DNA from: Demequina iriomotensis
Lineage (GTDB): Bacteria > Actinomycetota > Actinomycetes > Actinomycetales > Demequinaceae
Assembly: GCF_000971395.1 (NCBI RefSeq)
Contig: NZ_BBME01000012.1
Location: forward strand, 124,001-188,000
DNA: 64,000 nucleotides
Direction of reading: 5' to 3'
The notes under the pieces were generated by a model. The model ran no database searches and had not been told where the DNA came from. It saw only the letters and a list, made by a program, of their open reading frames with translations. Position 1 is the stretch's first letter, and the number at the start of each line of letters is the position of its first letter. This document shows, piece after piece, positions 52,208 through 64,000 of the stretch. Position numbers and translations under genes: made by a program.

Positions 52208-52494
52208 CAGGAAGCGGCCGGGGCCGTCTCCTCGGCGGGCACGGCGGGCTCGACCACGACCGTGACGACGTCACGGTCGAAGGACACGAAGCCCGACGAG
52301 ATGGCGAACTCGGCGTCGCCGTCGGCCCCGCCACGCACCCGCACCGTGCCCGCGCGCAGCACGGACAGCACGGGCTCGTGGCCGGTGAGGAGGCCGATCT
52401 CGCCCTCCACGGTGGGCGCGACGAGGCGCTCCGCCGTCCCCGACCAGAGGACCCGGTCGGGGGCGACGACGTCGACGGTGAGAGGACCGGCCAT
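52207..52494 (-). CDS. atpC: ATP synthase epsilon subunit
   Basis: 95 residues, so a short form made of the beta-sandwich domain ([34 protein letters not shown]) with the C-terminal helical hairpin largely replaced by a Pro/Ala tail. It is part of the F1 rotor stalk and inhibits ATP hydrolysis in longer forms; loss of the hairpin suggests weaker inhibition. Two bases separate it from the atpD stop and it overlaps nucS. Confidence 0.93.
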   Translation of the reverse strand: MAGPLTVDVVAPDRVLWSGTAERLVAPTVEGEIGLLTGHEPVLSVLRAGTVRVRGGADGDAEFAISSGFVSFDRDVVTVVVEPAVPAEETAPAAS

Positions 52495-52496
52495 GA

Positions 52497-54889
<2,393 letters not shown>

Positions 54890-54892
54890 CGG

Positions 54893-56524
54893 TTACTTCT
54901 TCTCCGCGACGATGCGCTCCTGCTCGACGTCGACACCCTCGCCGTCGTCGACCGTCGAGTCCGTGGTGAGCGCGACGCCCTCACCCTGGAGGAAGGTCGA
55001 GACGAAGTCGTCGACGTGCGTGTGCAGCGCGGACTCGTTGTCGTCCGAGAGCTGGCCCGTCGTCGCGATGTCGTCGAGGATCGACGTGTGGCGGCGCAGG
55101 TGGTCGAGCAGCTCGCGCTCGAAGCGCAGCACGTCGCCCACGGCGATCTTGTCGAGCTTGCCCTTGGTGCCGGCCCACACGGACACGACCTGCTCCTCGA
55201 CCGGGAACGGCGAGTACTGGGGCTGCTTGAGCAGCTCCATGAGGCGCGCGCCACGGGTGAGCTGCTGGCGCGACGCGGCGTCGAGGTCGGACGCGAACAT
55301 CGCGAACGCCTCGAGCGAGCGGTACTGCGCGAGCTCGAGCTTGAGCGTGCCGGAGACCTTCTTCATGGCCTTGACCTGCGCCGAGCCGCCCACGCGGGAC
55401 ACCGAGATGCCGACGTCCACGGCGGGACGCTGGTTGGCGTTGAACAGGTCCGACTGGAGGAAGATCTGGCCGTCGGTGATGGAGATGACGTTGGTCGGGA
55501 TGTAGGCCGAGACGTCGTTCGCCTTGGTCTCGATGACCGGCAGACCCGTCATCGAGCCCGCGCCCATGTCGTCCGACAGCTTCGCGCAACGCTCCAGCAG
55601 GCGGCTGTGCAGGTAGAACACGTCGCCGGGGTACGCCTCGCGGCCCGGCGGGCGACGCAGCAGCAGCGACACCGCACGGTAGGCCTCGGCCTGCTTCGAC
55701 AGGTCGTCGAAGATGATGAGGACGTGCTTGCCGTCGTACATCCAGTGCTGGCCGATGGCCGAGCCGGTGTAGGGCGCGAGGTACTTGAAGCCGGCCGGGT
55801 CGGACGCGGGGGCCGCGACGATGGTCGTGTACTCGAGCGCGCCGGCCTCCTCGAGGGCGCCGCGCACCGAGGCGATGGTCGAGCCCTTCTGGCCGATGGC
55901 GACGTAGATGCAGCGGACCTGCTTGGTCGGGTCGCCGGTCTCCCAGTTCGCCTTCTGGTTGATGATCGTGTCGATCGCGATCGCGGTCTTGCCGGTCTGG
56001 CGGTCGCCGATGATCAGCTGGCGCTGACCGCGGCCGATCGGGATCATCGCGTCGATCGCCTTGAGGCCCGTCTGGAGGGGCTCGTGCACCGACTTGCGCT
56101 GCATGACGCCGGGCGCCTGGAGCTCGAGGGCGCGACGCGCCTCGGTCTCGATCTCGCCCAGGCCGTCGATCGGGTTGCCCAGCGGGTCGACCACGCGACC
56201 CAGGTACCCGTCGCCCACGGCGACCGAGAGCACCTCGCCGGTGCGCTGGACCGTCTGGCCCTCCTCGATGCCGGTGAACTCGCCGAGCACCACGACGCCG
56301 ATCTCGCGGACGTCGAGGTTGAGCGCGAGGCCGAGCGTGCCGTCCTCGAAGCGCAGCAGCTCGTTGGCCATGCACCCGGGCAGTCCCTCGACCTGCGCGA
56401 TGCCGTCGGCCGCGAGCGTCACGCGGCCGACCTCGTCGACCACGGCGCCCTTCGGCTCGTAGGACTTCACGTAGCTGTCGAGTGCAGCCCGGATCTCGTC
56501 GGGGCTGATCGTCAACTCTGCCAT
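54893..56524 (-). CDS. atpA: ATP synthase alpha subunit
   Basis: 543 residues; non-catalytic nucleotide-binding F1 subunit. Walker [14 protein letters not shown], family signature around [13 protein letters not shown] and the N-terminal barrel [19 protein letters not shown] (read as [11 protein letters not shown]). The C-terminal tail beyond about residue 515 is acidic and extended ([19 protein letters not shown]), a feature seen in actinobacteria. Gap of 48 bases to atpH. Confidence 0.98.
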   Translation of the reverse strand: MAELTISPDEIRAALDSYVKSYEPKGAVVDEVGRVTLAADGIAQVEGLPGCMANELLRFEDGTLGLALNLDVREIGVVVLGEFTGIEEGQTVQRTGEVLSVAVGDGYLGRVVDPLGNPIDGLGEIETEARRALELQAPGVMQRKSVHEPLQTGLKAIDAMIPIGRGQRQLIIGDRQTGKTAIAIDTIINQKANWETGDPTKQVRCIYVAIGQKGSTIASVRGALEEAGALEYTTIVAAPASDPAGFKYLAPYTGSAIGQHWMYDGKHVLIIFDDLSKQAEAYRAVSLLLRRPPGREAYPGDVFYLHSRLLERCAKLSDDMGAGSMTGLPVIETKANDVSAYIPTNVISITDGQIFLQSDLFNANQRPAVDVGISVSRVGGSAQVKAMKKVSGTLKLELAQYRSLEAFAMFASDLDAASRQQLTRGARLMELLKQPQYSPFPVEEQVVSVWAGTKGKLDKIAVGDVLRFERELLDHLRRHTSILDDIATTGQLSDDNESALHTHVDDFVSTFLQGEGVALTTDSTVDDGEGVDVEQERIVAEKK

Positions 56525-56572
56525 GCCATCTCTCCTGTCAGTACCGCCGTGGCGGCCAATGGTGCGTCGGGC

Positions 56573-57385
56573 TTAACCGACGAGTCGTCGTCGTGCTTCG
56601 TCGAGCCGGGACAGGACGGTGCCGTCCACGACCTCATGCCCGACCTGGACTCGGATGCCGCCCAGGACCTCGGGGTCCACGGCGACGTTGATCGTGACCT
56701 CGCGGCCGTACGCCTCCGTCAGCAGCGACGCGAGACGCGTGCGCTGCGCGGCGCTGAGCTCCACCGCCGCGGTGACGTGCGCGAGGACCCGGTCGCGGTG
56801 CTCCGCTGCGGCCTCGAGCAGGCGCTCGATCGCCGGCAGCAGGCGGTGCCCGCGGGGCACACCCACCACGCGGCGCAGCAGCGCCTCGGTGGTCGGGAGC
56901 AGCTTGCCCCCGAGCACGCCCTCGAGCAGCGCGAGACGCGCCTCCTTGGTCGCGGAGCGGTTGCCGAGCGCGGTGAGGAGCTCGCGGTCGCCCGCGATCG
57001 CCCGCTCCGCGCGGAACAGCTGCTCCTCGACGTCGTCGAGCGTGCCCGCCTCGGCCGAGTACGCGAAGATCGCACGCTCGCCCGCATCGTCGATCGCGTC
57101 GGCGAGGTCGTCCTCGTCCGACCACCGCGCGCCGGCGAACGCCGCGAGGGCGTCAACGGCACGAGGGTCGTACGCGGCGAAGAGCTGGCGCGCGAGCGCG
57201 CCCTTCGCCTCGGACGAACGCGCCGGGTCCGTGAGCGCACGGCGGAGCGAAGCCGACTCGTCGAGCACGTCGACCGCCGCGAAGAGCTGCTCCGCGAGGA
57301 CGATGCCGTCCTTGCGGTTCGCCGCCATCATGGGGGCCAGCTCACGCAGCACCGCGTCGCGCGACACCTGGCTCGTTCCACGCAT
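56573..57385 (-). CDS. atpH: ATP synthase delta subunit
   Basis: 270 residues, peripheral-stalk subunit joining b to the F1 crown. Family core at the C terminus: NRSATKEARLALLEGVL, VTAAVELSAAQRTRLASLL and YGREVTINVAVDPEVLGGIR(VQVG) (read as VDPEVLGGI). The N-terminal helical region is longer than in Escherichia coli (177 residues), as is normal for actinobacteria. Four bases from atpF. Confidence 0.94.
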   Translation of the reverse strand: MRGTSQVSRDAVLRELAPMMAANRKDGIVLAEQLFAAVDVLDESASLRRALTDPARSSEAKGALARQLFAAYDPRAVDALAAFAGARWSDEDDLADAIDDAGERAIFAYSAEAGTLDDVEEQLFRAERAIAGDRELLTALGNRSATKEARLALLEGVLGGKLLPTTEALLRRVVGVPRGHRLLPAIERLLEAAAEHRDRVLAHVTAAVELSAAQRTRLASLLTEAYGREVTINVAVDPEVLGGIRVQVGHEVVDGTVLSRLDEARRRLVG

Positions 57386-57389
57386 GCGC

Positions 57390-59085
<1,696 letters not shown>

Positions 59086-59171
59086 GAAGTCTCCTGTGCG
59101 ATGGCTTCTTGGGCGCGGACCAGTGTCCGGCGCCGTTGACTGGCCGCTAGCCTAACGCATCCGACCGGGGA

Positions 59172-59579
59172 CTATGTACCCGGATCGGCGTACGGAATGC
59201 GAGCTTTGCGCAACGTGGCGACGTCCACCACCAGCGATGCCACGATGCCCGTCACGGCGGTCGCCGCGAATGCCCCGCGATGGAACGATTCGACCCCCTG
59301 GAGCACCAGCAGGGCGATGATGATGACCAGCATCTTGCCCAGCCACGAGAACGCCACGATGCCCGCCATGACGTGCGGCGGCTTGCGGTGCCCGACCAGC
59401 ATCGCGGCCTGCGTCGGGATGGCGCCGAGCGCTGCGACGGCCGCGCCCACGAGCGCCGCGACGGCGCCGGCGGTGCCGGCGAGCGCCCACGCTACGCCCG
59501 CGCCGATGGCGCCGATCGCCACGACGATGACGGTGGTGAGCCGGATGGCCCGGCGGTAGAGCGCCTCCTCGGCGGTCAT
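59172..59579 (-). CDS. AtpI-like membrane protein
   Basis: 135 residues with four hydrophobic segments (about 13-35, 38-58, 67-92, 102-122). Sequence is not diagnostic, but the position directly upstream of atpB, after wecA, is that of the AtpI/Rv1303-type protein thought to help c-ring assembly or ion supply. Start ATG 59579 overlaps the wecA stop (ATGA). Confidence 0.8.
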   Translation of the reverse strand: MTAEEALYRRAIRLTTVIVVAIGAIGAGVAWALAGTAGAVAALVGAAVAALGAIPTQAAMLVGHRKPPHVMAGIVAFSWLGKMLVIIIALLVLQGVESFHRGAFAATAVTGIVASLVVDVATLRKARIPYADPGT

Positions 59580-60799
59580 GACTCGTTCTCCTTGGTCGGG
59601 GACGATGCGGCGGCCGGGTGGTCCTCCCGCGCCTCGGCGGCATGGCGGCCCTCGGGCGTGACGCGCTGGAGCGCGAAGATCGCGTGACCGAGCCGTCGCC
59701 ACTGCCGCGAGAAGAACCGCGCGAGCCGCGGCGAGAAGGTGATGGCCGCCGCCGCGACGATGCCCGCGGCCGTGACCGCGATCGCGCCTCCCGGCGGCAG
59801 GAACACCACGGACACGGTGCCGAACGACAGCACGCCGGTCCAGATGTAGAGCACCGTGACGGCCCAGCGGTGCGAGTGCCCGCGCCGCAGCAGCAGGTGG
59901 TGGAGGTGGTGCTTGTCCGGCGCGAACGGGGAGTCGCCGCGCGCCGTGCGTCTGACCACGGCGGCCGTCATGTCGACCAGCGGGACCGCGAGCACCATGA
60001 TCGGCAGCAGGATCGGGATGAAGGCGGGCACGCGTTCGCGCTCCGAGACCACGGCGGGGTCGATCTGCCCGGTGACGATGATCGCGGCGGCGGCGAGCAT
60101 GAGGCCCAGCACCATGGCGCCCGAGTCGCCCATGAAGATGCGCGCGGGATGCACGTTGTGCGGCAGGAAGCCCAGGCACGCCCCCACCAGGACCGCGACC
60201 ACGATCGTCGCGAGCGAGGAGTAGTCCCCCGGCGAGGCCGAGCGCGCGAGCATGTACGAGTACGTGAAGAACGCGAGGCCGCCGATCGCGATCATGCCCG
60301 CGGCGAGGCCGTCGAGCCCGTCGACGAAGTTGACGGCGTTCATCGCGATCACCACGACGAACACCGTGGCGATGAGCGACACGTACGAGCTGCCGATGGT
60401 GACGCCGGCGATGGGCACCGTGACCAGCTGCACGCCGCCCGACGCGACCACCACCCCCGCGAGGAACTGGCCGGCGAGCTTCGCCATCCAGTCGAGGTCC
60501 CAGATGTCGTCGATCATGCCGAGCGCGCACACGATCGCCGCGCCGCCCAGCACCGCCCACGCCTCGCGCCCCGCGTCGAACACCGGGGAGAGGAACGGGA
60601 TGGCGGAGGCGACCGTGACGGCCGTCGCGATCCCCAGGAAGATCGCCACCCCGCCGAGGCGCGGGATCGGGGTGGTGTGGACGTCACGCGCACGGACCGC
60701 GGTGATGGCTCCGACGCGGAAGGCGAGGTGACGCGCCGCCGGCGTCGCGACGTAGGCCACGAGCGCCGCGATCGCCATGAGCGTCAGGTAGACCTTCAC
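59576..60799 (-). CDS. wecA: Undecaprenyl-phosphate N-acetylglucosaminyl 1-phosphate transferase
   Basis: 407 residues, about eleven membrane helices. Transfers GlcNAc-1-phosphate (or a related sugar-1-P) to the lipid carrier, starting cell-wall linker or teichoic/arabinogalactan-like polymer synthesis. Motifs: TTPIPRLGGVA, GMIDDIWDLDW (Asp cluster), NAVNFVDGLDGLAAG, IFMGDSGAM, and the cytoplasmic DKHHLHHLLLRRGHS. The C-terminal tail is cytoplasmic and charged. Overlaps tsaC (ATGA) and the atpI-like gene, as in the Mycobacterium tuberculosis Rv1301-Rv1303 order. Confidence 0.93.
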   Translation of the reverse strand: MKVYLTLMAIAALVAYVATPAARHLAFRVGAITAVRARDVHTTPIPRLGGVAIFLGIATAVTVASAIPFLSPVFDAGREAWAVLGGAAIVCALGMIDDIWDLDWMAKLAGQFLAGVVVASGGVQLVTVPIAGVTIGSSYVSLIATVFVVVIAMNAVNFVDGLDGLAAGMIAIGGLAFFTYSYMLARSASPGDYSSLATIVVAVLVGACLGFLPHNVHPARIFMGDSGAMVLGLMLAAAAIIVTGQIDPAVVSERERVPAFIPILLPIMVLAVPLVDMTAAVVRRTARGDSPFAPDKHHLHHLLLRRGHSHRWAVTVLYIWTGVLSFGTVSVVFLPPGGAIAVTAAGIVAAAAITFSPRLARFFSRQWRRLGHAIFALQRVTPEGRHAAEAREDHPAAASSPTKENES

Positions 60800-61446
60800 C
60801 CGGCGTCACCTGCGACGGCGTCCTCCCCCACGATCTCGACGATGCGCTCGCGGGAGATCCCACCCTGGCGGACGATGCGCAGCCTGTCGCCCGTCGCGTC
60901 GACGATGGTGGAGGCGACCCCGAGCGGGCTGTCACCCGCGTCGAGGTAGACGGCGACCGCGTCGCCCAGCTGGACCCGCGCATCGTCCGCCGTGGTCGCG
61001 GCGGGTTCGCCGGTCCGGTTGGCGCTCGTGACCGCGAGCGGGCCGGTGCGCGCGAGGAGCGCGAGCGCGGCCGCGTGGTCCGGGACCCGGAGCGCGACGG
61101 TGCCGTGCGTGTCGCCCAGGTCCCAGGCGAGGGACAGCTGCGCGTTGACGATGACGGTGAGGGCGCCGGGCCAGCACGCGTCCATGAGCAGGCGCGCCGA
61201 GTCGGGCACCTCGCGCGCGAGTCCGTCGACGGTCCGCGCGTTCGGGATGAGCACGGGCGGCGGCATCTGGCGCCCGCGCCCCTTGGCGGCGAGCAGGCCG
61301 GCCACGGCCGGCGGGCTGAAGGCGTCGGCCCCCACGCCGTAGACGGTGTCGGTGGGCAGGCAGATGACGGCGCCGCGGTTGACCGCGTCGACGGCGGCGT
61401 CGAGCGACGGCCCCCAGGTGGCGGGGTCGTGGACGGGCAGGATCAC
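60796..61446 (-). CDS. tsaC: Threonylcarbamoyl-AMP synthase (YrdC/Sua5 domain)
   Basis: 216 residues. Makes threonylcarbamoyl-AMP for the t6A37 modification of ANN-decoding tRNAs. YrdC signs: CLPTDTVYGVGADAF, AAKGRGRQMPPPVLI, PGALTVIV, VALRVPDH, AVTSANRTGEP and the STIVD/VRQGGIS end. Overlaps wecA; 12 bases from prmC. Confidence 0.94.
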   Translation of the reverse strand: MILPVHDPATWGPSLDAAVDAVNRGAVICLPTDTVYGVGADAFSPPAVAGLLAAKGRGRQMPPPVLIPNARTVDGLAREVPDSARLLMDACWPGALTVIVNAQLSLAWDLGDTHGTVALRVPDHAAALALLARTGPLAVTSANRTGEPAATTADDARVQLGDAVAVYLDAGDSPLGVASTIVDATGDRLRIVRQGGISRERIVEIVGEDAVAGDAG

Positions 61447-61458
61447 GCGGCCAGTCTC

Positions 61459-62349
61459 TCAGACGCCCACGCGCGTCGCGACGAGCATGCGGTCGCGTCC
61501 CGTGAGATCGGTGAGCGTGCGGACGTCGGACCACCACTCGGAGGACTCGGCGTAGGCGCGCAGCGCCGGGCCCTGCTCGTCCCCGTGCTCCATCACCACG
61601 ACGCCGCCCACGCGCAGCAGCCGCTGCGCCTCGTCGAGGATCGCGCGCGGCACGTCGAGCCCGTCGTCCCCCAGGCCGTACAGCGCCTGCGGCGGGTCGT
61701 GCTCGGCGACCTCGGGATCGCGGGGCACGGCGGCGGTCGGGACGTACGGCGGGTTGGTGACCACCACATCGGCGCACGAGTCGAACTGGCGCAGGCAGTT
61801 GCGCGCGTCGCCGTAGACCGAGCGCAGCCGGCTGCGGACGTCCGCGGGCTGGGCGCGCGCGTTGAGGCGCAGGTAGACCAGCGCCTCCTCGCTCGCCTCG
61901 ACCATCGCGACCTCGGCCTCGGGGATCTCGGTGGCGATCGAGATGCCGAGCGCGCCGGAGCCGGCGCACAGGTCGGTGACGCGCACCGAGCCGCGCATCT
62001 CGAGCGCCTCACGGGCCGCGGCGATCGCGACGCCCGCGACCACCTCGGTCTCGGGGCGCGGGACGAAGACTCCGGGGCCCACCTGCAGCTCGAGCGAGCG
62101 GAAGTACGCCTTGCCGGTGATGTGCTGGAGCGGCTCGCGGTCCACGCGGCGCGTCACGCGCGCCTCGAGGAGGTCGAGGTCGGCGCCGTCGGGCCACTCG
62201 TCGTCGCGCGCGGCGGCGGTGCGGATGTAGCTCGGCTCGAGGCCGAGCGTGTGCGCGATCAGCACGATCGCATCGTGCTGCGGCGAGGGGACGCCGGCCT
62301 CGGCGAGGCGTCGGGTGGTGTCGCGCAGGCGCGCGCCTACGGTGGGCAC
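61459..62349 (-). CDS. prmC: Release-factor glutamine methyltransferase
   Basis: 296 residues. Methylates Gln of the GGQ motif of RF1/RF2 using SAM. N-terminal helical domain, then the Rossmann-type core with VFVPRPETE, DLCAGSGALGISIA and the diagnostic NPPYVP. It lies directly behind prfA, its substrate's gene. The C terminus ends close to tsaC. Confidence 0.95.
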   Translation of the reverse strand: MPTVGARLRDTTRRLAEAGVPSPQHDAIVLIAHTLGLEPSYIRTAAARDDEWPDGADLDLLEARVTRRVDREPLQHITGKAYFRSLELQVGPGVFVPRPETEVVAGVAIAAAREALEMRGSVRVTDLCAGSGALGISIATEIPEAEVAMVEASEEALVYLRLNARAQPADVRSRLRSVYGDARNCLRQFDSCADVVVTNPPYVPTAAVPRDPEVAEHDPPQALYGLGDDGLDVPRAILDEAQRLLRVGGVVVMEHGDEQGPALRAYAESSEWWSDVRTLTDLTGRDRMLVATRVGV

Positions 62350-62374
62350 GGTCGGAGTCTACGGCGTCGGTCGG

Positions 62375-63457
62375 TTACTCGGAGGCCGAGAGCCGGGCCG
62401 CCTCGTCCGCATCGATCGCGGACTGGATGACGGGCTGGAGGTCCCCCGCGAGCACGTGGTCGAGGTTGTACGCCTTGTACCCCGTGCGGTGGTCCGCGAT
62501 GCGGTTCTCGGGGAAGTTGTACGTGCGGATGCGCTCCGAGCGGTCGACCGTATGGATCTGCGACTTGCGCATGTCCTGGGCCTCGGCCTCGGCGGCCTCC
62601 TTCTGCGCGGCGAGCAGGCGGGCGCGCAGGATGCGCAGCGCGGACTCCTTGTTCTGGAGCTGGCTCTTCTCGTTCTGGCAGCTCACCACGATGCCCGTGG
62701 GGAGGTGCGTGAGGCGCACCGCGGAGTCCGTGGTGTTGACCGACTGGCCGCCGGGGCCCGACGAGCGGTACACGTCGACGCGCACCTCGTTCATGTCGAT
62801 CTCGATCTCGGAGACCTCCTCGACCTCCGGGTACACCAGCACGCCTGCGGCCGAGGTGTGGATGCGGCCCTGCGACTCGGTGGCGGGAACGCGCTGCACG
62901 CGGTGCACCCCGCCCTCGTACTTGAGCTGGGCCCACACGCCGTCCTCGGGCTCGACCGTGCCGCGCGCCTTCACGGCGACGGACACGTCCTTGTACCCGC
63001 CCATGTCGGTGTGCACGGCCTCGAGGACCTCGGCCTTCCAGCCCTTGGTCTCCGCGAACTTGAGGTACATCTTCAGCAGGTCGCCCGCGAACAGCGCGGA
63101 CTCCTCGCCGCCCTCACCGGACTTGATCTCGAGGATCACGTCGCGCGCATCGTCGGGATCGCGCGGGATGAGGATGCGCCGGAGGTGCTCGGTGGCCTCC
63201 TCGACGGCGCCCTCGAGGGCCGGGATCTCCTCGGCCATCTCGGGGTCGAGGTCCGCCAGCTCCCGGGCGGCCTCGAGATCGTTCTGGGCGCTCTCCCAGG
63301 CACGATGCGCGGCGACGACGCGGCCGAGCTCCGCGAAGCGACGCCCGAGCGTGCGCGCCCGCGCCCCGTCGGCATGCACCGCGGGGTCGGCGAGCTGTCG
63401 CTCGATGTCGGCGTACTCGTCCAGCATCGGCTGAACGGCTGCGAAGGCTTCGGCCAC
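62375..63457 (-). CDS. prfA: Peptide chain release factor 1
   Basis: 360 residues. Recognises UAA and UAG; GGQ loop in [20 protein letters not shown], anticodon-like loop region [22 protein letters not shown] (read as [10 protein letters not shown]), and the C-terminal [19 protein letters not shown] 63457 gives the usual RF1 length ([19 protein letters not shown]) although no good ribosome site is visible; the gene begins about 22 bases after rpmE ends. Confidence 0.95.
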   Translation of the reverse strand: MAEAFAAVQPMLDEYADIERQLADPAVHADGARARTLGRRFAELGRVVAAHRAWESAQNDLEAARELADLDPEMAEEIPALEGAVEEATEHLRRILIPRDPDDARDVILEIKSGEGGEESALFAGDLLKMYLKFAETKGWKAEVLEAVHTDMGGYKDVSVAVKARGTVEPEDGVWAQLKYEGGVHRVQRVPATESQGRIHTSAAGVLVYPEVEEVSEIEIDMNEVRVDVYRSSGPGGQSVNTTDSAVRLTHLPTGIVVSCQNEKSQLQNKESALRILRARLLAAQKEAAEAEAQDMRKSQIHTVDRSERIRTYNFPENRIADHRTGYKAYNLDHVLAGDLQPVIQSAIDADEAARLSASE

Positions 63458-63479
63458 GTCGTCGCGCGGGTGAAGCGGG

Positions 63480-63689
63480 TTACTTCTTGTTGCCGTAGCG
63501 GCGCTCGAAGCGCGCCACGCGGCCACCGGTGTCCATGATCTTCTGCTTGCCCGTGTAGAACGGGTGGCAAGCCGAGCAGACCTCGACGCTGATCGCGCCG
63601 GACGTCACGGTGGACTTGGTCTCGAACGTGTTACCGCAGGTGCACGTGACAGTGGTGGTCACGTACTCGGGGTGGATGTCCTTCTTCAT
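63480..63689 (-). CDS. rpmE: Ribosomal protein bL31, zinc-binding form
   Basis: 69 residues. MKKDIHPEY start, CTCGNTF and [13 protein letters not shown] provide the four Cys ligands of the C+ (zinc) form. ATG 63689 follows GGGAG. It heads the rpmE-prfA-prmC group; rho is expected just beyond the window end in the usual actinobacterial order. Confidence 0.97.
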   Translation of the reverse strand: MKKDIHPEYVTTTVTCTCGNTFETKSTVTSGAISVEVCSACHPFYTGKQKIMDTGGRVARFERRYGNKK

Positions 63690-63876
63690 GATCTCCCTTA
63701 GTTCGCCACCGGGTCCCGCACGTCTCTCGCGCAGGTGAACCGGCAACCTGGGACCCCGTCCGCAGGCGGGGCCAACAGACAATTGTGCCATGCCTGTCAA
63801 GCGGGCCTTCGCGTCCCAGGTCCTGCCGCATCGTCGCCCGTCGGATGCGCTCACGCAACCACGCTCCATGCCACCA

Positions 63877-63981
63877 ACGCGCTCGGCGCCTCGCCCCACG
63901 CCCTCGGCGCCCCGCCCCACGCGCTCGGCGCCTCGCCCCACGCCCTCGGCGCGCCGCCCCACGCCCTCCGCGCGCTGCGAG
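63877..63981. repeat. 21-bp tandem repeat, about five units
   Basis: Units of ACGCSCTCGGCGCCYCGCCCC start at 63877, 63898, 63919, 63940 and, degenerate, 63961. Four are near-identical. Likely length-variable (VNTR-like) spacer between rho and rpmE. Confidence 0.8.
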
Positions 63982-64000
63982 GTGCTCAGTGCTCATTGCG
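63975..64000. repeat. Intergenic palindromic repeat family B, copy 3 (cut by window edge)
   Basis: Starts CTGCGAGGTGCTCAGTGCTC like the left arms of the copies at 26378 and 30339; the rest lies beyond the window. Confidence 0.55.

Larger units (their letters stand above)
63690..64000. other. Region upstream of rpmE: structured leader and tandem repeat
   Basis: 311 bases without a supportable gene. 63690-63790 can fold on the minus strand (GGGTCCC facing GGGACCC, and a CCCCGCC/GGCGGGG-type arm), fitting a leader of an autoregulated ribosomal-protein gene. A 21-bp unit repeats from 63877 to 63981, and family B repeat copy 3 starts at 63975. The 7-residue peptide repeats seen in open frames here come from the DNA repeat and are not a protein. 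Confidence 0.6.

Noticed and set aside
63795-63800. TTGACA on the minus strand as rpmE -35
   Set aside because: No -10 at 16-18 bases; the CACAAT nearby is only seven bases away.
63877-63981. CRISPR array
   Set aside because: Contiguous 21-bp units without spacers, and no cas genes.
63480-63996. Upstream extension of rpmE and a second frame with [14 protein letters not shown] heptad peptides
   Set aside because: The peptide repeats are produced by the 21-bp DNA repeat; rpmE has a canonical start at 63689 with a ribosome site.

Overview
The window is about 72% G+C and reads as chromosomal DNA of a Gram-positive actinobacterium, most likely order Micrococcales (a Cellulomonas/Demequina-like plant-polysaccharide degrader). 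The evidence is the rho-side block rpmE-prfA-prmC-tsaC-wecA-atpI-atpBEFHAGDC followed by nucS, a GlgE-type alpha-glucan pathway, a Scy/DivIVA-like coiled-coil protein, actinobacterial-type PHO boxes, frequent GTG starts and probable leaderless transcripts. The genus call is inference; no rRNA gene is present. I saw no phage, plasmid, IS element, CRISPR array, tRNA or rRNA.

Layout. 1-5.2 kb (+): histidine degradation (3'-most part of hutU, an M20 amidohydrolase in the place of hutG, hutF, hutI), closed by a strong terminator. 5.3-8.5 kb (-): phosphonate-type importer phnD-phnC-phnE with a Cys-dependent phosphatase, facing a divergent GntR regulator (8.7-9.4 kb); the shared promoter holds two TCATCTAGATGA-type palindromes and three 11-bp PHO-box units. 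9.4-15.9 kb (-): a cysteine desulfurase and a huge secreted nuclease/5'-nucleotidase fusion with its own PHO box. 16.0-18.8 kb (+): an SDR oxidoreductase, an unknown protein, then arsR-arsP. 18.8-20.6 kb (-): etfA/etfB.

20.6-41.1 kb is a carbohydrate island: glgX; two paralogous GH53 galactanases (one ending in CBM2, one with a cell-wall sorting signal); a galacto-oligosaccharide ABC importer (ganS-ganP-ganQ, without ATPase); a GH42 beta-galactosidase; then glgE-glgB. LacI-type operators fitting TGNGANCGNTCNCA precede glgX, both galactanases and the beta-galactosidase, and a TGNAANCGNTTNCA site precedes glgE, so galactan use and glucan turnover look like one LacI/MalR-controlled programme: galactan is cut outside the cell, oligomers are imported and split by GH42, while GlgE, GlgB and GlgX build and trim storage glucan. 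41.2-44.1 kb (-): a thioredoxin-fold/TPR protein and two unknown envelope proteins. 44.2-47.7 kb (+): a Scy-like hendecad coiled-coil protein and a small partner. 47.8-51.4 kb (-): two alpha/beta hydrolases, a small Cys/His protein and a GH1 beta-glucosidase. 51.5-63.7 kb (-): nucS, the ATP synthase operon, wecA, tsaC, prmC, prfA and rpmE.

Most notable non-genic signals: (i) the octamer GACGATGC/GCATCGTC occurs more than 50 times in both orientations, inside genes and between them, against roughly two expected from base composition; (ii) two families of intergenic palindromic repeats; (iii) matching PHO boxes on two phosphate-acquisition units.
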